From: Capitulum mitella
Lineage: Eukaryota > Arthropoda > Thecostraca > Pollicipedomorpha > Pollicipedidae
NCBI GenBank assembly: GCA_030062745.1
Contig: CP099849.1
Coordinates: 9,697,767-9,761,766, forward strand
Reading direction: 5' to 3'
Length of the DNA stretch: 64,000 nt
This document shows positions 10,189-22,310 of the stretch, piece after piece (positions within the stretch are counted from its first letter, which is position 1; each line of letters starts with the position of its first letter). A program made the position numbers and the translations under genes. A model generated the notes under the pieces. The model ran no database searches. It was not told where the DNA came from and saw only the letters and a program-made list of their open reading frames with translations.

Positions 10189-12540
10189 GTAAGCTTCCTT
10201 TGAAGACGTTTCGCCTCAAGAGGCTTAACGCCGGAACGGTGAAGGCCCTTAGCGGCTTCGTACCTCAGTTGACTCCACTTCGGGTCGAGCTCGCCTGAAG
10301 ACATCAATAACAACTTCCGCACTCACGGCACGTGAGCCTTTTGAGAGGATGAAAGACGAACAGGGCGAGTAGTGAACGCTGACCTGTATGCGTAAAACTG
10401 GGCCAGATTTGTGCGTGTGTTCCGTACTACCCTCACGTCATTGCTGGCTGAACTTGCTCTGTATCGCTGATCTTGTGTTTTTTTCGGATTTCTCTGAACG
10501 CTGGCCCGGACCACGCCTTTTCTGATCTGTTGTATTCCTTGTGCGACGCATTGCTTTCCGCCTTTTGCATTGCCACGTGTTTTCTTTCTGTTTCACTCCC
10601 CAGTCCCATATATTTCACCTCTCGTGTCCCATCTTCTTGTGATCCATCACAGTCATGGGGTGTCTTCTGCTGCTTAATCCTGGTCCATGCCTTGTGGCAT
10701 TGCTCAGGGACCGGTGTTACGATAATAAAACCTGCGTCACATGAACAAGAAAGTAACATCATACAAAAACAGGTTTTCCATTGCGGTCGATCTCATGAAC
10801 TCCCGCGAAGACGGCACATTAGCTACCTTTCTGTACTTGACGATGTTTGCAGTAACAGAGACCATTCGTCGTTTACGGTAACCGGAACTGTTTGGTAATA
10901 CCACCCTGACATCCATCCCCCGTTGCAAATTTCGGCCGTTCAGTCATCATCATCGTTCTACCACGCATCATCAGCACATCATCCCGTTCAGCAACCTGGC
11001 GGGTCTTCTGTCTCCCGATGCGGGGCCCGTATCATGTTACGTAAGGTCATGCCCGTCTCTTGGAACACCAAGTCCAGCTCTCCACCTCTCGAGCGTGTTC
11101 CCGCGAGGAGAACCGCTGGACCGTGTGACGCGCTGCGCTGGTAACCGAAAGGTCGCCGGGTCATTGTTGACCGGCTACAAATGCCGACGACCCGCCGCGA
11201 CGGCCCGCTTGATAACTCGCGACGCTAATGACCTCTTTAATTTAATGGACCGTTTAACAGGCCTACAACTTTCGGGGCGGCCCGGCGGCGGACCGCGCCG
11301 CGGGGGCTGCCCTCGTCTGGCAGCGGCGGCGTCCGTCGGTCGGTTTAACGGTGCGGCGGCCGTCCGGATCGGCGGTCCGGCCTGGCGAGGGACGGACGGC
11401 TGCTGTGAGCCGCGGGGATCGCCATCAGCGTCGGCCCGGCAACGGGGAAACTCCGCCAACTGCGCTGCTCATGGGGGGGGGAGAGGCGCGAGTTCGGGCC
11501 GGCGACGAAAACTTGCGCTGAAGAACAGCTTTAATGTGTCACCGAGACAAAACCGGGCTTCTCCGCCGGGAAACAAAAAGCCTTCAGGAGGCCGAGGGAA
11601 TCAAGTCCAGGGAAGAGTTTTAAGCGCTTCTCGGGTGTCTTGGTAATGATGAACGAAGGAAAGTATTTTCATCAAGGTTCTCCGAAACTGGCGACCAAGA
11701 ATAGTTTTTACGCAAAGCACAAAGGGAAGAGTCTCTCAGGGGATGCGGAGAATTTCATTTCTGCAGAATGCTGTGATCTTATGTGATTCGGTAAACATTT
11801 TGCGGGCCGCTCATACAAATAATCGTTGACGGCGGAGGACTGCTACATTTGGTCAGGGCGTTTGATTACGGGCCTTGGGTGGAATTCGGTCTTCCGGGAA
11901 CTCGCTGTTTCCAACGCGACATCTGGCGTCAGAGACCGCAACGTGACGTGACCTCAGGAGACGATTGCGTTGTGGAATAATTTAAGAGGAAGGAGTTACG
12001 GTGGAGAAAGAAACGTGGGTTGAATACCAACGGGGGTGTGTCCTGAGACGAACATGGGATTTCTCGTGGTAGAGACGAACGTGTGATTTCTCGTGACCTC
12101 GTTTTGATGTAGCGTTATGTTTTCTGCAGGTCCAGAGCGTGAATATGTCAAATATCTCCACACTTTTCTTCTTTTGAACCGTTATTACCACATACATGAA
12201 TAACTCGTTGTCCCACTGCGGCAGCTGTGGGTACCACCACTAATTGGTGATGCCACGGCTGCACTGCTGATGCTATCGATCCCGGACATGGGGGCTGCCA
12301 TAGCGGGACGGGAATCGTGTCCGTCAGGGCTGGCGGAATTCGTTGCGCACATGGGAGGTCCACGGAATGAGGCGCCTTTGCAACATCGATTCCCCCGAGC
12401 TCGGTGTGATGTTGCGACCCTTCAGCTGGACTCTCGGTGCCATTGGGCGCTGCTGGTGACCGGTTTCTGCCGGTGCCGCGCGCTTTCCAGCGACTCTGGC
12501 AGCCGTCCTCCGCCAGAGGAGCGCCCACCTCCCCGGACCG
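10189..12540 (+). other. Intron, with a GC-rich island at about 11090-11640
   Basis: This stretch is largely plain sequence. Between about 11090 and 11640 it becomes GC- and CpG-rich, with a 183-codon open frame on + and one of 94 codons on -. Neither resembles a known protein, and overlapping frames are open too, so I do not call a gene. A G9 tract lies at 11473-11481. Confidence 0.7.
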
Positions 12541-12850
12541 GCGGTGACCCTCTGGCGGAGGACGGGGCCTGACCGGCACCCCTCTGCCGGGGGACGGGGC
12601 CTGACCGGCACCCCTCTGCCGGGGGACGGGGCCTGACCGGCGCTCCTCCCCCTCTCCGCGGACCGGTGGTGGCCCTCTGCCGGGGGACGGGGCCTGACCG
12701 GTGCTCCTCCCCCTCTCCCCGGACCGGTGGTGGCCCTCTGCCGGGGGACGGGGCCTGACCGGTGCTCCCTCCCCCTCTCCCCGGACTGGTGGCGTCCCTC
12801 TGCCGGGGGACGGGGCCTGACCGGTGCTCCCTCTGCCTCCCCCGCGGACT
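12541..12850. repeat. GC-rich minisatellite, period about 61 bases with shorter 32-base units
   Basis: Repeated core gccgggggacggggcctga. The first units (12545-12640) are about 32 bases long; later ones are about 61 bases because a second segment (ctcctccccctctcc) has been added. Six abutting copies can be counted. The array is stop-poor, producing overlapping minus-strand frames of 230-270 codons that are not real genes. Confidence 0.92.
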
Positions 12851-14534
12851 GGCCCAGCAGCGGCGGCGGCTGTCCGCCGCCAGACGGGACCCGATCGACC
12901 CCGCCCTCTCGCCGGGCCGGTCCGGCAACGCCAGGCGCTTCCCACCTTGCGCCCTGCCACCGGTCAATACCACCTCCATATTGCCGCTCTCCTGGGTCAT
13001 TGATGCATTCTGGCAATCCGAACGCCGCTGACGCGTGAGTAATGATATCACTGATGGATGTCGACGTCGGCGCCGCCCTCGGCCGCCGGCACGTGCGCGC
13101 CCGTCCCCCGAGAGAGTGGACTCCGCGTGTGCCGCGCCGGGCCGCCTTCCCACGCTGACAGTGGCGTGAGGCGTGGCGCGGCTACGCGTGCTCACACGCA
13201 GCGCGATTTCCGCAGCCGGCGCGGTGTTCGCGCTCTCCTGCTAGGGAGGTGTGGTGCGTACAGCGGGGAGCACCCTGGAACACCCGCCGTGTCGTGCGGA
13301 TGATGGAATTTCCATCGATCGCCGCATGTATGTTGTCTTGACGCTAGCAGCAAATTCTGTTTGTTACGAACTATGATATTTGTTCTTACGCGCATCACTA
13401 CATAACGCATGGGTACCGGAGGTACCCGCCTCAGCACCGACGAGCTCAATTCTTCTTTTCTGTTTGCGTTTTTTTTGTCCCCGCACTTTGAATTCATGTG
13501 CTGTTACAAATCGGCGCCGAAAATGGCCTGTTCTCATCGTGAAGTCCATCAAAAGCTTTCGGTCCTCGGGGCGAATGTGTCTGTCTTCTTTATGAAGAAG
13601 CCTGAAGGCCAACGGGGCTGTTTGTGCCGAAATATTTTCAACATTGCGGCCCGGTTCTGTCGGGCCGTAACGCGTTTTACGAGCTCAGTTGTTTTGCATC
13701 CATACATCTGGCTGGCGTGCCGTCAACGCTTCCTCAAAACGTTCGTCGTAGGATAAAACAGTTTCCATCGAGGGCGGAATTTCCAGCGTCGTCGAACGCG
13801 ACGCAGAGGCGGGTATCGTCCGTCGCTGTAAAACAGATCGGTCCGAACACAGAAATGGCGGCTAACTCGGCAAACGAGTGGCGGCGAACTGCTGAGCCGG
13901 TCTGCCGGATCGCCTCCGAGCAGGGTCATCGAAGTTGGCTCGCCTCGGTGTCAGTGCGGCTGGACGCGATAGTTTTCGGTCGTTTTCAGTGTGGCGGCTG
14001 CGGTCGGTTGGCCTCCAGTCCGAGCCGACTCCGCAGGACAGCGTCTCGGGAGCCGGCGAGGTCATGGTCGGGGGGGAGCAGGGATGATGGGAGGGGGTCT
14101 GAAGGTTTGGGCGGGGTCGGCAGGGAGAGAGTGAGAGGAGATCGGAAGGGGACGACAGGTCGCCAGGGCAGTAGGAGACCTGTCAGGGTCAGAGTCGTGA
14201 CTCGGCCGACTCGGCTCTGTGCCGGAGCCCGGCAGGACAAGCGTCAGCGGCGGACGGCGGCGCGCTGGGGACGCCCCGCCGTCCGCCGCCGCCGTCGATC
14301 GTCGCTGCCGACGATCGGGCGCGTCGGCATCGGCGGCGCCGTCTCCGGCCGGCGGCGACAGGGGTGGAATCGGCGCGGCCGTCAGCTATTGGCGAGATAA
14401 CGCCGGCCGCCGGGGCCATTAGTGGAGCGCGCCGGGCCGGCGGCCGCGGGTCCGACGGCCCCCCGGGGCTGCCGCGCACGACAGATCGACTCCGGGCGGC
14501 AGCAGCGACCCACCGACACCGGCGGCAGACGGGG
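12851..14534 (+). other. Intron with two CpG-rich islands
   Basis: GC-rich and CpG-rich at about 12850-13280 and 13860-14530, separated by ordinary sequence. Open frames up to 258 codons (13624-14400) exist but several frames on both strands are open together, and no splice-bounded, codon-biased exon stands out. They may be regulatory islands or only compositional domains. Confidence 0.5.
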
Positions 14535-14775
14535 AGAGAGCAGGGGATGCAGGAGGGGGAGAGCGGAAGAAGTGAGGGAGGGAGTGAGAGGAGCGGGGAA
14601 GAGAGGGAGAGGAGCGGAGAGAAAAAGTAAGAGGAGGGGTGATGGAGAGCGCAAAGGAGGCAAGGGAGAGAGCGAGAGACGGAGCGTTAAGAGAGCGAGA
14701 GACGTCTGGGAGAGAGTGAGGACGGAATGAGGGAGAGAGGCAGGATGGAAAAAAGGGAAGAAGAGAAATACTCGG
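14535..14775. repeat. Purine-rich (GA) low-complexity tract
   Basis: About 240 bases consist almost wholly of G and A on the + strand (gagag, ggagag, gagcgag words), without a fixed period. Polypurine tracts of this length can form triplex DNA. Open frames on both strands are composition artefacts. Confidence 0.85.
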
Positions 14776-16122
14776 AACTCGGGACCAGAGATCAATCGGT
14801 GGAGGGGTATCCGAGGAGTGTTGACGAGCCCGCTGCCTGATGGCGCGAGAAAACGATTTAGAAAAGGAGGGGCCAACGGTTTCTTTATGGATATGGGCGC
14901 GGCGAAACGACGCGGGGAATCGCTGCCTCGGGTCACAGGCAGGGATACGGCTTCATTATCACCACGCGGTTTTCAGTCATTGTGGCATTGGTGTCCCGCC
15001 CTCAGGGATAAAAATGAAGACGAAAGCAGATGTGAGTCCCACTAAGAAATTTTATCCATGTCACGACAGGTACAGTATTAACGGGAAAATATCATGGTCC
15101 TTTTGGTTCTAATTTTAATTGAATATTCTGCGGCTCCTTCAGTAACGCCTGGTTAACATGGATGATTCAGATAAACAAGAACGGAACGTCAGATTAGCCA
15201 GCAGTGTAATTATAAGACTAAGTTTGTTTTCGCTCCATTGTTTAACAGCGCAGTCAGTAATACGTTTCCAAACAAAAGCCAGCTACCCTAGCGCGGATGC
15301 TGATGAAGCGTGCAGGCGCAGCGCTGCCGTTTCCTGGCAGACCGCTGGGTCCGCTTCCTAGTGAGACTGCAGTACCACACAGTCTGTCCAAAATCTGTCC
15401 GTGTTGGGACCGAAGCCTGTCCGTTATAGCCGCAGCGAGGTGGCCCTGATCTGGCAGCCTCAGAACAGAGTGGTTCAGGATCGGCGCACCCCTGGCGTTC
15501 AGAGCAGCGGGTCGTCCGGTAAACCTCGGAGTGGATCTACCAACTCTCTGTAGAAGACGTACAACTCAAACTGGCAGGCGGGGAAACGGGGTTTGGCTCG
15601 CTCCTGGTGTTTGTGAAGGCATGCCAGGATGAAAAGATGACAAAATATTGCTGCTGCGACCGATCAGGGTGCCAATTTTTATTTTTTTTAATTCAATTAA
15701 ACAAAATTAGGGCGGAATGTAGAAGTTTTGCAATATATTTTTTTGTGGGCCGAAACCTGCCCTGTTCATGACTGATGCAGTCTTGTACATTGTTTGTGAT
15801 GTCATAGAAGGTCGATTGTCGCCAGACCACTGTGACAATCTATGCTCTAATGTAGACGGCGTTCAGAGGGGTACGAGGTAATATGGAGCTTGGTGTTCTC
15901 TTTGAGCAACGATCAGAAGGGATTCCGGATGGCTGGCCGTGACTCCGTCATGGACTGACTGCTGTGCGGCGCTGACTCTGGATATTGCCTACCGTGCTTC
16001 CGTGAGTCGCCCATGAAATACTGCGTTCTTCTCTGAAGTCGCGCGTCAGATATTGCTATCCTGTGGTACCGCTGGATCGGTGTTCTTTCTTCTTATGTAG
16101 CCCGCCGTGGGGTACGCGGCGC
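14776..16122 (+). other. Intron, nothing recognised
   Basis: Unremarkable sequence, AT-richer around 15040-15260 and 15670-15750. There is no array, RNA gene or coding evidence until the 20-base minisatellite near 16123. Confidence 0.75.
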
Positions 16123-16440
16123 CTGTTAGGAGAGGGGAGCGGCCGGCGGGGCAGGGGAGCGCCCGGCGGGACAGGGGAGCGCCCGGCGGGACAGGGGAGC
16201 GGCCGGCGGGGCAGGGGAGCGCCCGGCGGGACAGGGGAGCGCCCGGCGGGACAGGGAGCGCCCAGCGGGGCAGGGGAACGCCTGCCGCGGCCGCGTGGTC
16301 CTCAGCATAACAGGCAAGCTCCTGGCGGGACAGGGGAGCGCCCAGTGGGACAGGGAAGCGCCCGGTGGGGCCGCGTGGTCCCCGGCATAACAGGCAAGCT
16401 CCCGGCGGGACAGGGGAGCGCCCGGTGGGACAGGGGAGGT
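16123..16440. repeat. GC-rich minisatellite, period about 20 bases
   Basis: About 12-14 copies of a unit with core gggagcgcccggcgggaca. The array is interrupted twice by a related segment reading cgcgtggtcc followed by cataacaggcaagctcc (near 16293-16322 and 16372-16402), so a larger unit of about 80 bases has itself been duplicated. Confidence 0.93.
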
Positions 16441-16564
16441 CCCGGTGTTTGGAGGTCGGTCGGCGCCGGCTGCGAGACGTCGGCGCGCCTCGGGCACTTC
16501 CGCCGCCGAGTCTGCCTGGTCTACTGAGTCCGGCCGTCTATCGACCCCGGCCGCGGCTGCCGCG

Positions 16565-17110
16565 CGGCGTCTGACGGGACGAGAGCAGTCACCGTGACAT
16601 ACTGCAGCGTCTGACGGGGCTGTAACAATCACCGTCACGTACTGCAGCGTCTGACGGGACTGGAACGGTCACGGTCACATACTGCGACGTCTGTCGAAGC
16701 TGTAACATCACCGTGACATACTACAACGTCTGACGGGACTGGAGCAGTCACAGCGACATACCGCGGCGTCTGACGGAACTGGAGCAGTCACCGTGACATA
16801 CTGCGACGTCTGACGGGACATGAGCAGTCACCGTGACGTACTATGGCGTCTGACAGGGCTGTTAGAGTCACCGTGACATATTGCAGCGTCTGACGGCACT
16901 GGAACAGGCACTGACATACTGCGGCGTCTGACGGGACTGGAGCAGTCATCTTGACATACTGCGACGTCTGACGGGACTGGAGTAGTCACCGTGACATACT
17001 GCGACGTCTGACGGGACTGGAGCAGTCATCGTGACATATTGCGGCGTCTGTCGGGACTGGAGCAGTCATCGTGACATACTGCGACGTCTGACGGGACTGA
17101 GGCAGCCATC
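16565..17110. repeat. Minisatellite, period about 40 bases
   Basis: About 14 abutting copies with the core gcgtctgacgggactgga followed by gcagtcaccgtgacatactg. Units differ by scattered substitutions, and the 40-41-base period is kept throughout. It begins about 120 bases after the 20-base array, but the two unit sequences are unrelated. Confidence 0.94.
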
Positions 17111-17690
17111 GTCACGGGCTTGAGCGCCATTGACACGGACTTGGGCAGACCTGACCGTCGTATATTGTAGCCGTGACTGGCATGAGGTAGAAGTTGCAAG
17201 TCAGATGCTATCTGAGTTGTGTCTGAGGACTGAGATATTGCGGCGACGGAGGTGTTGAAAACGGGTACCAGCGATGGTCAGCAGTGGCGGTCAGATGTAA
17301 GGAGACGGCCTCATCCGAAGGACAGCTGGCGTGGGGCGACTGTTGTTAGCAGCCGACTGCTGGCCATGGCCGGTACTGATCAGTTTTGGTCAGAGATGGT
17401 TGGTAGTGGCTGGCTTGGAAGTCAGCCGGTCACCACCGCCAGCGGCAGTGTTTCATGACAGTCTCAGCTTACGTCTGCGGTGTCCGGCATTGCTCAACGG
17501 TGGTCATTGGTGATCAGTAGCGGTCGCCGGTGTGTAGCGCTCGTCAGCGGCGGGCAGCTGCGGGCTGTGTTAATCGTCACCGGCCAGTGACGGACGCCGC
17601 TTGTCACTGTTTTGTTGTCGTTTCGTCCGTGAAATGCTATGCATAAGGTGGGTTTTATCGGTCTAGTCAAATCGCAAACATGATAAAGAG
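17111..17690. other. Degenerate sequence next to the 40-base array
   Basis: Short words such as gtcagcagtggcggtcag and gatggttggtagtggctgg suggest very old, decayed tandem repeats. No unit can be set. Confidence 0.5.
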
Positions 17691-17694
17691 AAAG

Positions 17695-17720
17695 ACACAC
17701 TCCCGTATGGGGGAGTGTGT
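17695..17720. other. Short perfect hairpin
   Basis: acacactccc (17695-17704) and gggagtgtgt (17711-17720) are perfect 10-base inverted repeats around a six-base loop. It lies just outside the 3' end of the inverted dispersed repeat copy, so it may be part of that element's terminus. Confidence 0.7.
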
Positions 17721-17729
17721 ATGAGGGCT

Positions 17730-18640
17730 CATGTAACCTCATTCCAAAAGTCATATTAATGTATAGGCAATTAGCTGGGCAAAAATACCGAAATATTTTT
17801 GTTGTTCTGAGATCACTTCGCATTATCAGGTAAACGTGAAAGGACAAAATTTGTTTTTATGTAAATATTTTTGCGGTAATCTTCAAAAATGCAAAATCCG
17901 GAGGATGTGCCACTCAGTTTAGTTCCCTCTTCCCAAATTTCAGCTTTAAATCAGGTCGGGTCACGGAGCGGTGACCAAAAATGGCCGCGCTCGTACCCTA
18001 TATCACGGCGGCCATAAGCAGAAATTTTAGACATATAACCAGTTCAGATCATTGCAAACGTTTTCAAACACAGTGAAATGAACTTTAGGCCATGCCAAGT
18101 GACTAAGGCCATTTGAGGCCATTTGAAGTCAGAGGTCGCAAGTTGAGCTGACCAGCATGCAACCATGACAGTCTCTCCGTTTTCATGTATTTGGCACCGC
18201 CTGTGCCAACATTATACAAACATTGTAAGACGAGTTTTGATTACAAGTATGGCACGAGTGATAAAAGCTGAAAGGATATTTTTACCACTTGTGTTAATTC
18301 AGGTGTCAAAAAATATTCCTTCCACTTCTCAAACCCTGTAAACGCTCATGAGTTTTCTAAAAAAGATTCCAAACAGTTACCTTCAAATGAGGGATTCTAG
18401 ATTCCGTATGGGGCGAATCCCACCGATTAATTCTCGATTCACGCCAATTGCATCAAAATCGAGCCGTAAACCGCACGGTTATAGCAAATAAAAAATACCC
18501 ACTTCCTGACTTTTTGCCGCCCTGTATCCACTTGTTTCAGAACATTTTTAGTGTACGTTACGTCATGGCGATTCCGTTGTCGTTTGTTGGGATGAAATCG
18601 GACGACTAGTTCTCGAGATCTCGGGAGGATAGGGCCGAAT
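17730..18640 (-). repeat. Dispersed non-coding repeat family, copy 3 (inverted)
   Basis: Read on the minus strand, this segment aligns with the copies at 55699 and 62829. Shared blocks, in order: cgagatctcgagaac, tccgatttcatc, cgattttgatg...ttggc.tgaatcgag, acaatgtttgtataatgtt, gcggtgcca, ctccgtgacccgacctgat, and a cagct..t..ctatacat block. Gaps and substitutions are many, so it is old. No copy carries a shared open frame; the family is probably a non-autonomous element. Confidence 0.85.
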
Positions 18641-18869
18641 AAGCACCCTTCCCCGCACGGAAGTGCACCCTGGTGCTATTTGATACGAGAATGCTGGTAT
18701 TTTTGAAGCATGGGCGAGAAATTAAAATGACTGATGGTGGCGAGAGAAAGTATGCACAAACTGGTTGAAACAAGGCGCACCATTGCAGCGAGATTTACAG
18801 GGCACTTGCGAAAGCGCGACTTGATGGAGCTTCTTTTGGCCAATGTCAAGATTGTTTCACGCGTTAATA

Positions 18870-19720
18870 ACAGTCGTGGTCGTTAGCGGTTGCTGCTGAT
18901 CATTGGTGGTCATTAGCGGTTGTTGCCGGACGGCGGTGGTCAGTAGTGGTTGCTACACGTCAGAGGTGGTCAGTAGCTGTTGTCGCCGGTCAGCAGTGAT
19001 CGGTAGCAGTTGCCGCCGTTCAGCGGTGGTCAGTAGCGGTCGGCGGTGGTCAGCAGCTGTCGCCGTCGGCCGCCGTCGGTCCACAGTGGTCAGTAGCAGC
19101 CAGCAGTGGCTATTGGTGGTCGCCGCCAGTCAGCAGTAGTCAGAAGCCGTGGTCGGCGGTGACCACCGCGGTCAGCGGTGGTCGGTGGTGGTCGGCAGTG
19201 GTCAGTAGCGGTCGTCGCCGGTCAGCAGATCACTAGCGGTCGCCGCCGGTCGGCGGCGGCCAGTAACGGTCTCCGCCGGTCAGCATTGGTCGGTAGCGGT
19301 CGCCGCCGGTCAGCGGTGGTCGTTAGTGGTTGCCGCCGATCAGCGGTGGTCGGTAACTGTCGCCGCCGGTCAGCGGTGGTCAGCAGTGGTCGCCGCCGGT
19401 CAGGGGTGGTCGGTAGCTATCGCCACCGGTCAGCGGTGGTCATTAGTGGTGGCCGCCGGTCAGCGGTGGTCAATAGTGGTTGCCGCCGATCAGCGGTGGT
19501 CGGTAGCTGTCGCCGCCGGTCAGCGGTGGTCATTAGTGGTGGCCGCCGGTCAGCGGTGGTCATTAGTGGTTGCCGCCGATCAGCGGTGGTCGGTAGCTGT
19601 CGCCGCCGGTCAGCGGTGGTCAGCAGTGGTGGCCGCCGGTCAACGGTGGTCGGTAGCTGTCGCCGCCGGTCAACGGTGGTCTGCGGTGGGGGCCGCCGGT
19701 CAGCGGTGGTCGCTGCTGGC
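18870..19720. repeat. Minisatellite, 30-base unit with 60/120-base higher order
   Basis: Roughly 28 copies of a 30-base unit with core gccgccggtcagcggtggtc. Variants alternate (ggtagctgtc, cattagtggt, cagcagtggt) so that segments repeat every 60 and about 120 bases, as in satellites that grow by block duplication. Because 30 is a multiple of three, frames stay open: the + frame at 19178-19780 encodes a ten-residue repeat (RRSAVV.SG). This is a repeat artefact rather than a gene. Confidence 0.94.
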
Positions 19721-21330
19721 CGGCGTCCTGCCGCGGCGGTGTCGGTCCACGTCTGCGGTGATAGCCCGGATAACGGATGACAATGGCCGGTAATAGATGA
19801 GATTGGCGCGGTAATGGCGGCGGCCGCCGTCGCTGACCGGCCGGTGACGCCGTCCCCCGGGGCCGCCGCCGCGGCGGACTTTCTCCAGCCCTGCTGAGTC
19901 GGCGGCGGCGCGACCTCTCTGACTCAGTGTCGGCCTCCGCTCTGGGAGAGCGCCGCGGCCCCCGGGGCTAAGAGTTGACACCCCTGGTCCCGTGGAGCTG
20001 CGCCCAAAAAAGATCGTTTTCTCTCTGCCCGTCAGCTCTTTCAGTCCTCCGGTCCTGCCGGCTGTGATTCCTGGAGATCCTGTAACAGGGGAACGCCCCT
20101 CCCTGCCTGTATGAGATTCTTCAGTCGGGTGAACGCCCGACCTCCGGCTCCGTCCGGTCGGCCGGCCGTCCGGCTGCTGCCGGCTCGCCGTCCCGGAATC
20201 TCATCATCTCCGGACTCAGCAGACCCCTCCATTCAGAGCACGCCTTGCCTCAGGCTCCATCGGTTCTCCGGTCGGAAACGGTGCTGGTCGCGGTTTTAGA
20301 CCTCCGGTGGGGAAAAGCATCGCCTCATTTTGACTTGTCCTCCTGACGTTCTTTCCGTGGCTCAGAACACCTCCGCTCATTGCTGTAAACAATACAGATG
20401 TCATATATATATACATAACAAGCAAGACGCCTTGTTTGGGACATACGTATATCCCAAGCAAGGCGTCTGGGTGAAGTGCGTGGGTTTTGTTTTTATTGGT
20501 ATTAGATTGATGACATGATGTATGAGTCGTGATGTGATGAATGAACATGAATCACATAATTGGCCCTGATTAAACAACTTTGCACAGAGGGCCGGTATTC
20601 CGTATTGGTGACCGTTGCGTCCGGGTATTCGCTGCGTCTAGGTTGTCTTTCTCTGCCACTTACGCCTAATGAGTCACGCCATGACGTAGTTATCGGATCG
20701 GTCCGTTCGTCGCGCTACAACGTGCTGGTCGCCGACTGGCACGTGGCAGCTGTGTACGTACGCGACGATTTCTAGGAGATGGTGATAGGATAGCGTTCGC
20801 ATGACAGGTGATGCGTACATGGTAGGTATCTGAAATAGAAAACGATTGTAGGTCGCCAGCAGGAAGAGTCGACGTTATCTTTGGCTCGGCTTTGTTTGGA
20901 AGAAAATACCAACTGTTGTATGCATCACGCGAGTTTGTCATTTGCGTGCTATAGCTGGTGCTGCGAAAAGGTATCTAAGAATCTATGTTTCAGTCGCTCT
21001 ATCTACGTTTCAGTCACTAAAATTCAGACCGAATAATGCGGTTCACTGATAATCATATCGGAGAACTTGCGCCGCCTCCAAGGAACCGAATCTTAGAAGT
21101 TGATTTTGTGTTAAGAGCACATAAAGCGAAGTTATTAAGCCATACCGAAAACGAAATTGGTCTTCTGAGACGCGTTATCAGCCTTTGCCCTCAGTTTTTA
21201 AAACGAATTAACTACGAAAAGCAAATTATGTGTGATTTGTTATGTTAATCAGTAGTCTGCGCCCATGACCGTGAAAACTGGGAACAAAGGGCGTTTGGTC
21301 GACCGGCCGCAGGCGTCCCCAGCAGCTTGC
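19721..21330 (+). other. Intron: GC-rich to about 20300, then plain sequence
   Basis: The first 600 bases are CpG-rich without a convincing exon. The rest is ordinary. The only structure is the inverted repeat at 20425-20468. Confidence 0.7.
20425..20468. other. 17-base inverted repeat (hairpin)
   Basis: Left arm agacgccttgtttggga (20425-20441) and right arm tcccaagcaaggcgtct (20452-20468) are inverted repeats with one mismatch (a G:T wobble in RNA) around a ten-base loop. It could be a small foldback element or a stem-loop in the intron transcript. It is too short, with too large a loop, to call a microRNA precursor. Confidence 0.75.
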
Positions 21331-21344
21331 CGCGGCCGCGTGTC

Positions 21345-21475
21345 AGCAGTCCTCCACGTGTCCACCGCGTGTCCTCCGCGTATCCTCCGCGCGTCCTCCG
21401 CGTGTCCGTCGTGTGTCGGCCGTCCTCCGCGTGTTGGCTCTCCTCCACGTGTCGCCAGGGCGTCACGCGTCCTCC
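21345..21475. repeat. Short-unit GC-rich repeat (gtcctccgcgt)
   Basis: Variants of cctccgcgtgt and cgcgtcctc follow each other about 12 times. This is a degenerate minisatellite at the start of a GC-rich block that runs to the 40-base array. Confidence 0.75.
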
Positions 21476-21699
21476 GGTTGTCGGCGCCGGTCACCTGTCG
21501 GCGGCGCGGGCCGCCCGAGACCAGCGGTTGGTGATGGCGGCGCGCGCGCTGAGGGCGCCGGGCGGCGGCGCTCGATGCCTGGCGGACCGGCCGGCCGAGC
21601 ATTGATCTCGGCCGGTGGCTGCGCGCCGCCAGCTGCTGCGGCGCCGCCCGGCGGCCGCGCTCCGCCCCTGGCCCTCCGTCTGCATGAGGGGCGCGCCAC

Positions 21700-22310
21700 C
21701 TCCGTGCAGAGCGGCGCGGGCCACCTGGGCCGGTCCCCGTCCGGCCCAGGGCCACCTGGTCCGGCCCGCCGTCGCATGGCCGGCGCAGGGCCACCTGGTC
21801 CGGTCCCGCTGCCACCTGGGCCGGGCTCCGTCTGTCATGAGCGGCGCAGGGCCACCTGGTCCGGTCCCCGTCTGTCATGAGCGGCGCAGGGCCACCTGGT
21901 CCGGCCCCCGTCTGTCATGAGCGGCGCAGGGCCACCTGGTCCGGCCCCCGTCTGTCATGAGCGGCGCAGGGCCACCTGGTCCGGTCCCCGTCTGTCATGA
22001 GCGGCGCAGGGCCACCTGGACCGGTCCCCGTCTGTCATGAGCGGCGCAGGGCCACCTGGACCGGTCCCCCGTCTGTCATGAGCGACGCAGGAGCCACCTG
22101 GTCCGGTTCTGGTCTGTCATGAGCGGCTTGGGGTCACGTGGGGTGGGTTTTTATCCGTCATGAACGGTGGGTGGTCACTTGGATGGGTCCCGGTCTATCA
22201 TGGACGTTATCTGGGTTAGCTGGACGGGTTCCGGTCCAGCACGAATTATACATTGTCACCAGGTCGGTGACCGGCATGTCATGAACGCTGCCGGATCACC
22301 TGGCGGGGTC
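21700..22310. repeat. GC-rich minisatellite, period 40 bases
   Basis: Core gccacctggtccggtccccg followed by tctgtcatgagcggcgcagg. Seven copies between 21835 and 22110 are almost identical, which implies recent expansion. Copies before and after (to about 22310) are progressively diverged (gtcacttggatgggtcccgg, gtcaccaggtcggtgaccgg). Confidence 0.94.

Noticed and set aside
11120-11177. tRNA-like segment (ctggtaaccgaaaggtcgcc)
   Set aside because: It recalls the 3' half of a tRNA, but the T loop does not fit GGTTCRA and no acceptor or D arm can be drawn.
17695-17720. Hairpin as a possible Helitron 3' end
   Set aside because: No CTRR terminus follows at the right distance and no 5' TC end or Rep/helicase frame is present.
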